Assembly (NCBI RefSeq): GCF_000194945.1
Contig: NZ_GL878507.1
Coordinates: 350,898 to 414,897, forward strand
DNA: 64,000 bases
Source of the DNA: Streptococcus sanguinis SK1 = NCTC 7863
GTDB lineage: Bacteria; Bacillota; Bacilli; Lactobacillales; Streptococcaceae
Direction: 5' to 3'
This document shows positions 27,382-36,724 of the stretch, in pieces. The notes beneath the pieces were generated by a model, which was given only the letters and a program-made list of their open reading frames with translations, was not told where the DNA came from and ran no database searches. A program made the translations under genes and the position numbers. How positions within the stretch are numbered: the first letter of the stretch is position 1; every line of letters begins with the position of its first letter.

Positions 27382-28165
27382 AATCATCACCCGATATGAA
27401 GCCTATTGCCCGCAAGAACTGTCCATGGAGGGCGACTTTTCAGGTCTGCAAATCGGAACTTTGGACAAAGAAGTTGACAAGGTTCTAGTGGCTCTGGATA
27501 TTCGCGAGCAGACGGTGGCGGAGGCTATTGAGGCAGGTGCTGGACTGATTATCGTTAAGCATGCGCCTATCTTTCGCCCGCTCAAGGACCTAGTGGCAGA
27601 TAAGGCTCAAAATCAGATGATTTTAGACCTTATCAAGCATGATATTGCTGTCTATGTCAGCCATACGAATATCGATGTCGTGGAGGACGGGCTTAATGAT
27701 TGGTTCTGCCAGCTTTTAGAGATTGAGGAGACAAGTTATCTTAGTCAGACGGGGCCAGATTACGGTATTGGCCGCGTGGGGAAGATTGCTCCTCAGACTT
27801 TTGGGGATTTTGCGGCTAAGGTCAAGGAAACTTTTGGACTAGATAGTTTGCGTCTGATTACTTATGATGAAACAGATCTCGAACGCATGATTGAGCATGT
27901 GGCTATTTGTGGTGGCAGCGGTCAGTCCTTTTATCCGGAAGCTATTGCCAAGGGAGCGCAGGTCTACATTACAGGTGATATTTACTATCATACAGCTCAG
28001 GAAATGCTGACAGAGGGGCTTTTGGCGCTGGATCCTGGACACCATATCGAGGTTCTTTTTACGGAAAAATTGAAAGAAAAATTTGAACTTTGGAAGACAG
28101 AAGAGGGATGGGAGATTGAGATTCTGGCTAGTCAGGCTTGGACCAATCCTTTCCGGCATATTTGA
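27368..28165 (+). CDS. Nif3-like dinuclear metal-centre protein
   Basis: A 265-residue member of the NIF3/YqfO/GTP cyclohydrolase I type 2-like family, which forms a hexameric toroid with a two-metal site. Metal ligands are visible in KHAPIF, SHTNIDV (about 100-106) and [10 protein letters not shown] (about 217-226). Function is not settled. The start overlaps the end of trmK and is preceded by GGAGGTG, so the two are coupled. Confidence 0.92.
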   Translation: MLASEIITRYEAYCPQELSMEGDFSGLQIGTLDKEVDKVLVALDIREQTVAEAIEAGAGLIIVKHAPIFRPLKDLVADKAQNQMILDLIKHDIAVYVSHTNIDVVEDGLNDWFCQLLEIEETSYLSQTGPDYGIGRVGKIAPQTFGDFAAKVKETFGLDSLRLITYDETDLERMIEHVAICGGSGQSFYPEAIAKGAQVYITGDIYYHTAQEMLTEGLLALDPGHHIEVLFTEKLKEKFELWKTEEGWEIEILASQAWTNPFRHI

Positions 28166-28176
28166 GAGGGAGCGAC

Positions 28177-29271
28177 ATGAAAAAAGTAGCAGTGATTGGA
28201 GCTGGGATTGTTGGCTCAACAGCCGCTTACTATCTATCCAAATCCCCAGATGTGGAAGTGACTGTCTTTGATGATGGCAAGGGGCAGGCAACCAAGGCAG
28301 CCGCAGGCATTATCAGTCCTTGGTTTTCCAAGCGTCGCAACAAAGCTTGGTACAGGATGGCGCGTCTGGGCGCTGATTTTTATCAGGATTTAATTGCGGA
28401 TTTGAAAGCTGCTGGTATCCAGACAGACTTTTACCAACAGACAGGAGTTTATCTGCTGAAAAAAGACGAGAGCAAGCTACAGGAACTTTATGATTTGGCT
28501 GCTAATCGTCGTGAAGAGTCGCCCTTAATAGGGGACTTGAGTCTTCTCAGCCGTCAGGAAGCTCAGGAGAAATTTCCAGACTTGCAAGGCTTTGAGCGAC
28601 TTCTCTATGCTTCCGGCGGTGCCCATGTGGAGGGAGCACTCTTGACGGAGACGCTTCTGAAAGCTAGCAAGGCAGAGTTGGTTGAGAAAAAGGCAAGCTT
28701 GACAGTAGATGGAGAGCAACTTCTTGTGGACGGACACGACTTTGACTGTGTCATCTTAGCTGTGGGTGCTTGGATAGGAGAAATCTTGCAGCCACTGGGC
28801 TATAAGACAGATGTTCGGCCGCAAAAGGGACAGCTACGTGATTTTAAACTGGCTGAGCAGACGGATGGCTACCCAGTTGTTATGCCTGAGGGCGAGCTGG
28901 ATATCATTCCCTTTCTGGCAGGCAAGGTCAGTGTTGGTGCCAGTCATGAAAATGATCAGGGCTTTGATTTGACAGTTGATAAGACGGTATTGAATCAGTT
29001 GCAGCAAGAAGCGGAAACTTATTTGCCGAGGCTGTCTAAAGCAGAGATTCTAGGCGAACGCGTGGGAACACGGGCTTATACCAGCGACTTTGCTCCATTC
29101 TTTGGAGCTGTTCCAAACTTGTCGAATGTTTACGCTGCCAGCGGATTAGGCTCTTCTGGTCTGACAACTGGCCCGCTTATCGGACGCCAATTGGCCCAGA
29201 TGGCTTTAGGAGAAGCAGGGCTGCTGAATCCAGCTGACTATCCAATTGAACGGTATGTGAAGAAGGTTTGA
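28177..29271 (+). CDS. FAD-dependent oxidoreductase (DAO family)
   Basis: A 364-residue flavoprotein of the D-amino-acid oxidase (DAO) fold. The N-terminus VAVIGAGIVGSTAAYYLSK (4-22) is the dinucleotide-binding motif, followed by the FDDGKGQATKAAAGII motif, and the C-terminal ASGLGSSGLTTGPLIG segment (about 328-343) binds FAD. The ATG at 28177 has GAGGGAG upstream. The gene is 11 bp after nif3 and its stop is 1 bp before the NUDIX start. Substrate is unknown; glycine or sarcosine oxidase-like activity is possible. Confidence 0.9.
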   Translation: MKKVAVIGAGIVGSTAAYYLSKSPDVEVTVFDDGKGQATKAAAGIISPWFSKRRNKAWYRMARLGADFYQDLIADLKAAGIQTDFYQQTGVYLLKKDESKLQELYDLAANRREESPLIGDLSLLSRQEAQEKFPDLQGFERLLYASGGAHVEGALLTETLLKASKAELVEKKASLTVDGEQLLVDGHDFDCVILAVGAWIGEILQPLGYKTDVRPQKGQLRDFKLAEQTDGYPVVMPEGELDIIPFLAGKVSVGASHENDQGFDLTVDKTVLNQLQQEAETYLPRLSKAEILGERVGTRAYTSDFAPFFGAVPNLSNVYAASGLGSSGLTTGPLIGRQLAQMALGEAGLLNPADYPIERYVKKV

Positions 29272-29272
29272 T

Positions 29273-29743
29273 ATGACAGAAACTATTTTGAATTGGGTCA
29301 ATATTTGTGTGAAAAAAGATGAAGAAATCCTACTGCTTAATCGCCAGCATGATAACTTTAAAGGCTGGATACAACCAGGTGGGAAGGTAGAGTTTCCAGA
29401 ATCTTTTTTCGAAGCTGCAAGGCGCGAATTAAAAGAAGAAACGGGGCTGACTGCTCTAAACTTGGAATTGAAGGGGATTTCAGGCTTCACTAATCCAAGT
29501 AAAGAAGAACGGTATGTATATTACGATTTTCTTTGTACTGCATTTGAAGGACAGATCAGGGGAAACGATCATGAAGGGGAGCCCAAATGGTGGAAGATTT
29601 CGGAACTTGGCCAAATAGATATGCAGGATGACATACGTGAACGTTTGCATCTCTACTGTCGGAAAGGCTCTTTCGAGCGGATTCATTACTGGAATGAGGA
29701 AAAACACTGTATAGGGGAAACCAAGACGATTTTGTATGATTGA
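29273..29743 (+). CDS. NUDIX hydrolase
   Basis: A 156-residue NUDIX protein whose box GGKVEFPESFFEAARREL plus KEETGL (about 37-60) holds all signature residues (G, E, REL, EE, G). The family cleaves nucleoside-diphosphate-linked compounds. The substrate cannot be predicted; mutT-like 8-oxo-dGTPase is one option. It starts 1 bp after the oxidoreductase stop. Confidence 0.9.
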   Translation: MTETILNWVNICVKKDEEILLLNRQHDNFKGWIQPGGKVEFPESFFEAARRELKEETGLTALNLELKGISGFTNPSKEERYVYYDFLCTAFEGQIRGNDHEGEPKWWKISELGQIDMQDDIRERLHLYCRKGSFERIHYWNEEKHCIGETKTILYD

Positions 29744-29765
29744 TTTTAGAGAACAAGGAGAAATT

Positions 29766-30590
29766 ATGGATTGGTTACAATCGCAGCCTGTGGTTATGCA
29801 GGCATTCTTGGCTGGGCTTTTTACATGGGGATGTACCATTGTAGGCTCGGCTGTTGTATTTTTCTTTAAACAGGTTAGTCGCAAGCTGCTGGATATTATG
29901 ATGGGCTTTGCGGCAGGCGTCATGATTGCGGCTTCCTTTTAGTCGCTTTTGGCACCATCGATTGAGTATGCGGAAGTTTCTTATGGCAAGCTATCCTGGT
30001 TGCCTGCAGCGATTGGTTTTTTAGTGGGAGGTTTTTTCCTGCGGCTGATTGATGCTGTGGTGCTTCACTTGCACTTGAGCAAGGATATTTCGGAGGCAGA
30101 GAGTGTTCCTGAGCATAGCCGCAAGAAGCTGTCCAAGACAGCTCTGCTTTTCTTAGCCATTACCATTCACAATTTTCCAGAAGGTTTGGCAGTCGGAGTA
30201 GCCTTTGGTGCTTTGGCTGCCAATCCTAGTCCGGAAGCCTTTGTCGGCGCGATTGGCCTAGCTTTGAGAATTGGTCTGCAAAACGTCCCGGAGGGGGCTG
30301 CTCTGTCCATTCCGATTCGGACGGACGGCAAGTCTCGGCTTAAAGCCTTTTACTGGGGCTCCATGTCTGTGATTGTGGAGCCAATTGGGGCTGTTCTAGG
30401 TGCAGTTGCTGTTATGGCTATGACGGCTATTCTGCCCTATGCCCTCTCCTTTGCAGCAGGCGCTATGATTTTCGTGGTGGTAGAGGAGTTGATACCGGAT
30501 TCGCAGACTAATGGCAATACTGATGTGGCGACTTTAGGTCTCATGGTGGGCTTTGTTCTCATGATGGTCTTGGATGTGGCTTTGGGGTGA
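29766..30590 (+). pseudogene. ZIP/GufA-family metal transporter with internal stop codon
   Basis: An otherwise intact ZIP-type metal importer of 274 codons. The reading frame is open on both sides of one TAG at 29940-29942 (codon 59), inside the conserved AASF-W-SLLAPSIE segment, where homologues have Trp (TGG). Downstream are the ZIP motifs HNFPEGLAVGVAFG (TM4) and QNVPEGAALSIPIR (TM5) with metal ligands. Eight membrane segments in total. It may be a real nonsense pseudogene or a read error; AAGGAG lies 6-7 bases before the ATG at 29766. Confidence 0.8.
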
Positions 30591-30605
30591 TGCCAACTTG
30601 GAATC

Positions 30606-30645
30606 AAAGAGCGGAAGAAAGCGGAATTTCCGCTCTTTTTCTTTT
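30606..30645 (+). terminator. Rho-independent terminator
   Basis: AAAGAGCGGAA pairs with TTCCGCTCTTT around GAAAGCGGAAT-type loop sequence, followed by TTTTTCTTTT. Confidence 0.88.
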
Positions 30646-30724
30646 ATTTAAGGCTAGTGAAAAGGATGACATCCGCTTTCAAAAATGGTAGAATAAGGAG
30701 AATACATTAAGAGAGGAAATTCAT

Positions 30725-31594
30725 ATGAAAGGTATTATTCTTGCAGGTGGTTCTGGTACACGTCTCTATCCTTTGACCCGCGCTGCATCAAAACAGCTCA
30801 TGCCGGTTTATGACAAACCCATGATTTATTATCCACTGTCAACTCTTATGCTGGCTGGTATCAAGGACATTTTGATTATCTCCACTCCGACGGATCTGCC
30901 TCGTTTTGAGGATCTGCTGGGTGATGGCTCTGAGTTTGGTATCAAGCTCTCTTATGCAGAGCAGCCAAGTCCAGACGGGCTGGCACAAGCCTTTATCATT
31001 GGTGCTGATTTCATTGGAGATGACCGCGTGGCGCTGATTCTTGGGGATAATATCTACCATGGACCAGGTCTGAGTAAAATGCTCCAAAATGCTGCTGCTA
31101 AGGAAAAAGGAGCAACTGTTTTTGGCTACCATGTCAAGGACCCAGAACGTTTTGGTGTTGTAGAATTTGATGAAAATATGAATGCTATCTCCATCGAAGA
31201 AAAACCGGAACAGCCGCGCTCTAACTATGCAGTGACAGGACTGTATTTCTATGATAACGATGTTGTAGAAATTGCCAAGAACATCAAACCAAGCCCTCGC
31301 GGAGAACTGGAAATCACTGATGTCAACAAGGCTTACTTGGAACGTGGCGATTTGTCTGTTGAGCTTATGGGACGTGGTTTTGCTTGGTTGGATACAGGAA
31401 CTCATGAAAGTCTCTTAGAGGCAGCTCAATATATCGAAACAGTTCAGCGTATGCAGAATGTTCAGGTGGCAAATCTGGAAGAAATTGCCTATCGTATGGG
31501 CTATATCACTAAAGAGCAAGTGCATGAATTGGCGCAGCCATTGAAAAAGAATGAATATGGTCACTATCTCTTGCGCTTGATTGGAGAAGAATAA
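30725..31594 (+). CDS. rmlA: Glucose-1-phosphate thymidylyltransferase
   Basis: RmlA makes dTDP-glucose from Glc-1-P and dTTP, the first step to dTDP-L-rhamnose. The 289-residue protein has the nucleotidyltransferase motif [13 protein letters not shown] (6-18), [16 protein letters not shown] (about 22-37) and the GDN metal motif in ILGDNIYHG (about 107-115). Length normal. AGAGAGG SD; a -10 of the extended type (TGGTAGAAT) is upstream at about 30685-30693. Confidence 0.97.
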   Translation: MKGIILAGGSGTRLYPLTRAASKQLMPVYDKPMIYYPLSTLMLAGIKDILIISTPTDLPRFEDLLGDGSEFGIKLSYAEQPSPDGLAQAFIIGADFIGDDRVALILGDNIYHGPGLSKMLQNAAAKEKGATVFGYHVKDPERFGVVEFDENMNAISIEEKPEQPRSNYAVTGLYFYDNDVVEIAKNIKPSPRGELEITDVNKAYLERGDLSVELMGRGFAWLDTGTHESLLEAAQYIETVQRMQNVQVANLEEIAYRMGYITKEQVHELAQPLKKNEYGHYLLRLIGEE

Positions 31595-31598
31595 GAAG

Positions 31599-32192
31599 AT
31601 GACGGAACAATTTTTTGATAAGGAATTAGCAGCGCGTGAGGTTTCTGGAATCCCTGGAATGCTTGAGTTTGATATCCCTGTACGCGGGGACAACCGAGGC
31701 TGGTTTAAGGAGAATTTCCAAAAGGAAAAAATGCTGCCGCTAGGCTTCCCTGAAAGTTTCTTTGCAGAAGGGAAATTGCAAAATAATGTCAGCTTTTCTC
31801 GTAAAAACGTATTGCGTGGTCTTCATGCTGAACCATGGGACAAGTACATCTCTGTTGCAGATGACGGCAAGGTTTTGGGAACTTGGGTAGACCTACGTGA
31901 AGGTGAGACCTTTGGTAATACCTACCAGACAGTAATTGATGCCAGCAAGGGTATTTTTGTGCCACGTGGCGTAGCAAATGGCTTCCAAGTCCTTTCTGAC
32001 AACGTTTCTTATAGCTATCTGGTCAATGACTATTGGGCTTTGGAACTCAAACCCAAGTATGCCTTTGTCAATTATGCAGACCCAGCTTTAGGCATCCAGT
32101 GGGAAAACCTAGAAGCAGCAGAAGTCTCAGAAGCAGACAAGAACCATCCACTACTTAAGGATGTCAAACCTCTAAGAAAAGAAGATTTGTAA
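31599..32192 (+). CDS. rmlC: dTDP-4-dehydrorhamnose 3,5-epimerase family
   Basis: A 197-residue cupin-fold RmlC-type protein. DNRGWFKENFQKEKM (about 29-43), NVLRGLHAEPWDK (about 68-80) with the catalytic His, and FVPRGVANGFQVLSDN (about 121-136) are family motifs. It acts after RmlB in the dTDP-rhamnose pathway. It starts 4 bp after rmlA. RmlD is not in the window. The long HAEPW variant and reduced basic cluster fit the streptococcal RmlC group. Confidence 0.93.
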   Translation: MTEQFFDKELAAREVSGIPGMLEFDIPVRGDNRGWFKENFQKEKMLPLGFPESFFAEGKLQNNVSFSRKNVLRGLHAEPWDKYISVADDGKVLGTWVDLREGETFGNTYQTVIDASKGIFVPRGVANGFQVLSDNVSYSYLVNDYWALELKPKYAFVNYADPALGIQWENLEAAEVSEADKNHPLLKDVKPLRKEDL

Positions 32193-32276
32193 AAAAGAAT
32201 TCTTTTCTGATTTATTAATTGATACTGAAATATATGATTTAGCTCAGCTCCTATCCGAGCTCAGCGAGTGGAAGAA

Positions 32277-32413
32277 ATGATTGCCGCTGTGGTGTAAGTC
32301 ATGTAACAAATTATGTAGTTTGTTACATGACAGGGGATTTTTGAGACATGAGGCTCAAAAATAAGCAATGAAACCGAAGGTTTGCTTGCGTCCCCACCAC
32401 TTAAGGCAATTAT
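32277..32413 (+). ncRNA. Candidate structured RNA between rmlC and rmlB
   Basis: Within the 241-bp rmlC-rmlB gap a 137-nt segment folds by eye into a multi-helix unit. P1 is ATGATTGCC/GGCAATTAT (32277-32285 with 32405-32413, one G-U). P2 is GTGGTG/CACCAC (32289-32294 with 32395-32400). P3 is a perfect 13-bp hairpin (298-310 with 319-331 of the 32 kb region). P4 is GGGG/CCCC (32333-32336 with 32391-32394, plus A-T). P5 is TTTTTGAG/CTCAAAAA (32338-32345 with 32354-32361). P6 is GCAA..AAACC-GAA-GGTTT..TTGC (32365-32389). Helices are properly nested. I do not recognise the family; it could be a riboregulator or a mobile structured repeat. Confidence 0.6.
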
Positions 32414-32424
32414 AAAAAAGTTAA

Positions 32425-33480
<1,056 letters not shown>

Positions 33481-33527
33481 GAATAGGCTATCTATGATGA
33501 GCCTTGTAAAAATAACGTTATGTGATT

Positions 33528-33559
33528 AAAAGACTGGGATTATCTGTCCCAGCCTTTTC
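33528..33559 (+). terminator. Rho-independent terminator
   Basis: AGACTGGGAT and TGTCCCAGCCT pair around TATC, followed by TTTTC. It resembles the streptococcal CTGGGAC hairpin family also seen at 60729 and 61862. Confidence 0.75.
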
Positions 33560-33683
33560 TCACAGGATTGTTAGTTTTTTAATATGTTTGTTACAGAAAA
33601 TTATGCAAAAATAGTGTAAAATAAGATAAATCCTTTCTGTGTTTTTATCTAAAGGGATTTTCTCAAATTAAAGGAATACAAAC

Positions 33684-34283
33684 ATGAAAATGGTAAAAAG
33701 AGTAGTGGGAATTGCTTTGGTGCTGTTGCTTGCAGCGGTGCTGTTTCTGGTTCCTGCATCTGTTAATCAAAGTCAACAATTAAAGAATGTTCAAGGCAGT
33801 GCTTCCTGGATGAGTATTATTGAGCCAGCTTTGAGCAACGCCAATGTGACGGCTCAGGGAGTTAGCACGGAAGTTTCTCTCAATAGCGTCCAGCTTAATC
33901 AGGTGCTCAAGTCTTCTCTGACTGACTCTGAGAATCAGGAGCTGCTGAACAGTGTTTACAGTATTGAAGGCAATAAGCTGCGCATCCAGTATCCAGTCAA
34001 ACTGCTCTTCATTGGCAGTAAGCTGGACCTAGAGGTGGATGTGACGGTGAGGGATAATGTCTTGCACATCACAATTGATAGTGCCAAGCTAGGCTCTCTT
34101 CCTATCCCTAAATCTTGGGTGACAGGCATGCTGAAGCAACAAATGCAGGCCTCTAATTCATCTATCACAACGGAGGGTGATAGTTTCCTTCTAGCTCTGC
34201 CGCAGAGTCAATTCAGCATTAACAAAATCAGCTTCCAGAACGGAGCTGCTAAAATCCAGTTCAGCATGGGTTATGGAATCTAA
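33684..34283 (+). CDS. Membrane-anchored hypothetical, YpmS/DUF2140-like
   Basis: A 199-residue protein with one N-terminal membrane segment (about 5-24, VVGIALVLLLAAVLFLVPA) and an extracellular beta-rich domain. The pattern SLNSVQLNQVLKSSL, then a VDVTVRDNVLHITIDSAKLGSLPIP strand-turn block and a C-terminal WVTGMLKQQM helix resembles DUF2140 (YpmS). No function is known for the family. AAAGGAAT SD. It is monocistronic with a terminator downstream. Confidence 0.7.
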   Translation: MKMVKRVVGIALVLLLAAVLFLVPASVNQSQQLKNVQGSASWMSIIEPALSNANVTAQGVSTEVSLNSVQLNQVLKSSLTDSENQELLNSVYSIEGNKLRIQYPVKLLFIGSKLDLEVDVTVRDNVLHITIDSAKLGSLPIPKSWVTGMLKQQMQASNSSITTEGDSFLLALPQSQFSINKISFQNGAAKIQFSMGYGI

Positions 34284-34288
34284 AAAAG

Positions 34289-34334
34289 AAAACTTCATTT
34301 GAGGAAGAAGTCTTCCGAATCAAATGGAGTTTTT
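34289..34334 (+). terminator. Rho-independent terminator
   Basis: AAAACTTCATTTGA and TCAAATGGAGTTTT pair (one G-T), with an inner GGAAGA/TCTTCC stem and a T run. Confidence 0.8.
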
Positions 34335-34373
34335 ATACTATTATTTGAGAAATAGCATTGTGAGGGAGAAAAG

Positions 34374-35234
34374 ATGCCTATTCCTAATATCCAGCAAGAG
34401 GAGCTGATTATTATTGATGACAATCTGCGTTTGCGGGCCTATGATGGTCAGTTTGAACTAGCCTTGGACTGGTACCAAGATCCAGATATGATTTATATGA
34501 TTGATGGCAGAAGAGAGCCCTATTCGCCGGAGCGAGTTCAAAGGATGTATGAATATCTTGCTAGGCAAGGTGAAGTGTATTTTATTGAAGTATTGGAGCA
34601 GGAGTGCTGGCTGGCCATTGGGGATGTGACCTTTTGGCAAGATGATTTGCCTATTATCATTGGAAATGCGGACTACCGTAGGAAAGGAGTTGGCAAGAAA
34701 GTTCTTTCTGCTTTGATACAGCGCGCACGCAATCTAGACTATCAAAAACTAGCAGTTCAAGAAATTTACGATTTCAATCAGCCCTCTCGCAGTTTGTTTG
34801 AGTCGCTTGGTTTCTATCCAACCCTTGCTACAGAGAAAGGCAGATCCTATACACTTGATTTGACCTTGTCCATAGCGCAGATCCAGCCCAGTCAGTTCTA
34901 CCTTTCACGGGAAAAGCTGGACAGGATTTGTATTGATTTTGACTAACAAGAACTTGAAGCTTTACCTGTCAAGCGTATGGATGGAAAAGTTTTCTTTACT
35001 GATGGACATAGCAGAGCCTTTAAGGCTTATCAGGCTGGCCTCTCTCATATTCCCATCTATTATGATAGGGACGAGCTTAACTGGGTCTTTTATCGATACT
35101 GTGTCCAGGCTTGTCAAGAAAGAGGCATCTTCTCGATAGCTGATTTACAGAACCGCATCTTGTCCAAGGAAGACTATCAGACTAATTGGCTTGATTGGTG
35201 TAAGAGAGAAGCTAGAAAATTTGATAAGAGCTGA
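34374..35234 (+). pseudogene. GNAT acetyltransferase-ParB-like fusion with internal TAA
   Basis: The frame is open from ATG 34374 to a stop at 35232-35234 except for one TAA at 34944-34946, codon 191. The first part is a GNAT fold: WYQDPDMIYMIDG, GNADYRRKGVGKKVLSALIQ (about 101-120) and NQPSRSLFESLGFYPT. The second part after ICIDFD reads QELEALPVKRMDGKVFFTDG, then HSRAFKAYQAGLSHIPIYYD, a ParB/sulfiredoxin-like domain (FTDGHxRA motif). Replacing TAA by CAA would give one 286-residue protein. Either a fused gene with a nonsense mutation or two genes sharing a frame; the first reading fits better because no start sits near 34947. Confidence 0.65.
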
Positions 35235-35295
35235 TATCGCGAAGCTCTTGTGTTATAATAGATAAAGGAAATCAATATATTAAATCAGAGGTGAG

Positions 35296-35931
35296 ATGAT
35301 GCTTTATGAATTTTGTGCGGAAAATGTAACCTTGTTAGAAAAGGCTATGAAGGCGGGGGCCCAACGGATTGAACTCTGTGATAATCTGGCTGTCGGTGGT
35401 ACGACGCCCAGCTATGGCGTAATTCGAGCAGCAGTTGACTTAGCCAAGCCTTACGGTGCGACAGTGATGACCATGATTCGGCCTCGGGGCGGTGATTTTG
35501 TTTACACTGACCTTGAAATTGGGATTATGTTGGCTGATATCCAAAAAGCCAAGGAAGCCGGCAGTCAGGGAGTGGTCTTTGGTGTCTTGACGGAGAAGAA
35601 CGAAATAGATGTTTCGAAGATGCAGCGCCTGCTGGAGGCATGCAAGGGACTGGAAGTAGTCTTCCACATGGCTTTTGATGCGATACCGGCTGAATACCAG
35701 TTTGGCGAAATGGACTGGCTGATTGAGAACGGTGTCCAGCGAATTTTGACCCACGGAGGACCTGACAGTGAGCCAATTGAGGAGCATTTTGCTTGGCTGG
35801 ACGAATTAATCGAGCATGCTGCTGATCGGATTGATATTATGCCGGGCGGTGGCATTCATCTAGGCAATCGTCAGCAAATTATAGACAGTCTGGCAGTTGA
35901 CCAGCTGCATGGAACTAAAATTGTATTTTAA
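35296..35931 (+). CDS. cutC: CutC family copper homeostasis protein
   Basis: A 211-residue TIM-barrel protein of the CutC family. Motifs: the ELCDNLAVGGTTPSYG segment (about 27-42), MIRPRGGDFVY (about 57-67), AFDA (about 119-122), RILTHGG and IMPGGGIH. The family is linked to copper tolerance, but the enzymatic function is unsettled. GAGGTGAG precedes the ATGATG; either ATG could be the start. Downstream AAGGAGGG leads towards the next gene. Confidence 0.92.
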   Translation: MMLYEFCAENVTLLEKAMKAGAQRIELCDNLAVGGTTPSYGVIRAAVDLAKPYGATVMTMIRPRGGDFVYTDLEIGIMLADIQKAKEAGSQGVVFGVLTEKNEIDVSKMQRLLEACKGLEVVFHMAFDAIPAEYQFGEMDWLIENGVQRILTHGGPDSEPIEEHFAWLDELIEHAADRIDIMPGGGIHLGNRQQIIDSLAVDQLHGTKIVF

Positions 35932-35965
35932 GGAGGGTTAAGCTGCGCTGGCAGCAGATAAGTAG

Positions 35966-36637
35966 ATGTTGGAACTATTTGAAAAATACAAGGCTAATCC
36001 AGACAAGCTTCAGACCTACGGTTTTAAGGAGTCTGATGGAGCTTACCATTTTTCGCAGGAGATTATGAAGGGTGACTTTCGCTTGGAAGTAACTATCAGA
36101 GATGGGAAGCCAGATTATCAGGTCTTTGACTGTGATACTGATGACGCCTATCTGCAGGTCAAGATGGAGCAGGTGACGGGTGAGTTTGTTGGGCAGGTTC
36201 GTGAAGCTTGTCAGGCAGAACTGCTGGCTATCCGTCAGCACTGTTTTGACGAGGTTGGCTTTCTCTATGAGCAGAGTAAGCGACTGCGGGATCATGCGGC
36301 TGAGGTTTATCAGGGGCAAATAGAGTACCTCTGGGAGAAGTCTTCCAGAAAGAGCTCGACCAAGGCTGGAGTTTTCCGTCACCAGGATAGTAAAAAATGG
36401 TACGGAGCTTTTTTGAACACAGACTGGTCTAAGTTTGAAGCAGAGCGAAGCGGCGCTATTGAGGTGCTAAATGTTAAGAATGATCATGTGGCGGAGCTGA
36501 TTCAGAAAAAGGGGATTTACCCGGCCTTTCACATGAATAAGAAATATTGGCTCAGTCTGCCCTTGGATGATACCCTGAGTGATCAAGAAATCTTTGATTT
36601 ACTGGCTGTTAGTTACCAGCTGACCAGTAAAAAATAG
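35966..36637 (+). CDS. MmcQ/YjbR family protein
   Basis: A 223-residue protein with an N-terminal extension (1-105) and a C-terminal MmcQ/YjbR domain (about 115-215; VFRHQDSKKWYGAFLNTDW, IEVLNVKND, GIYPAFHMNKKYWLSLPLD). The domain is a double-wing DNA-binding-like fold of uncertain function. A stop lies in frame immediately before the ATG, so the start is fixed; the strong AAGGAGGG at 35930-35937 is too far, and the actual SD is weak. Confidence 0.88.
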   Translation: MLELFEKYKANPDKLQTYGFKESDGAYHFSQEIMKGDFRLEVTIRDGKPDYQVFDCDTDDAYLQVKMEQVTGEFVGQVREACQAELLAIRQHCFDEVGFLYEQSKRLRDHAAEVYQGQIEYLWEKSSRKSSTKAGVFRHQDSKKWYGAFLNTDWSKFEAERSGAIEVLNVKNDHVAELIQKKGIYPAFHMNKKYWLSLPLDDTLSDQEIFDLLAVSYQLTSKK

Positions 36638-36645
36638 AATCGAAG

Positions 36646-36677
36646 CACAGCGCTCCAATCCGCTGTGTTTCATTTTT
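36646..36677 (+). terminator. Rho-independent terminator
   Basis: CACAGCG and CGCTGTG form a 7-bp stem around CTCCAATC, followed by TTTCATTTTT. Confidence 0.75.
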
Positions 36678-36724
36678 CCTCAAAAAACAGTATAATAAAA
36701 AGACTAGTAAGAATAGGAGAAATT

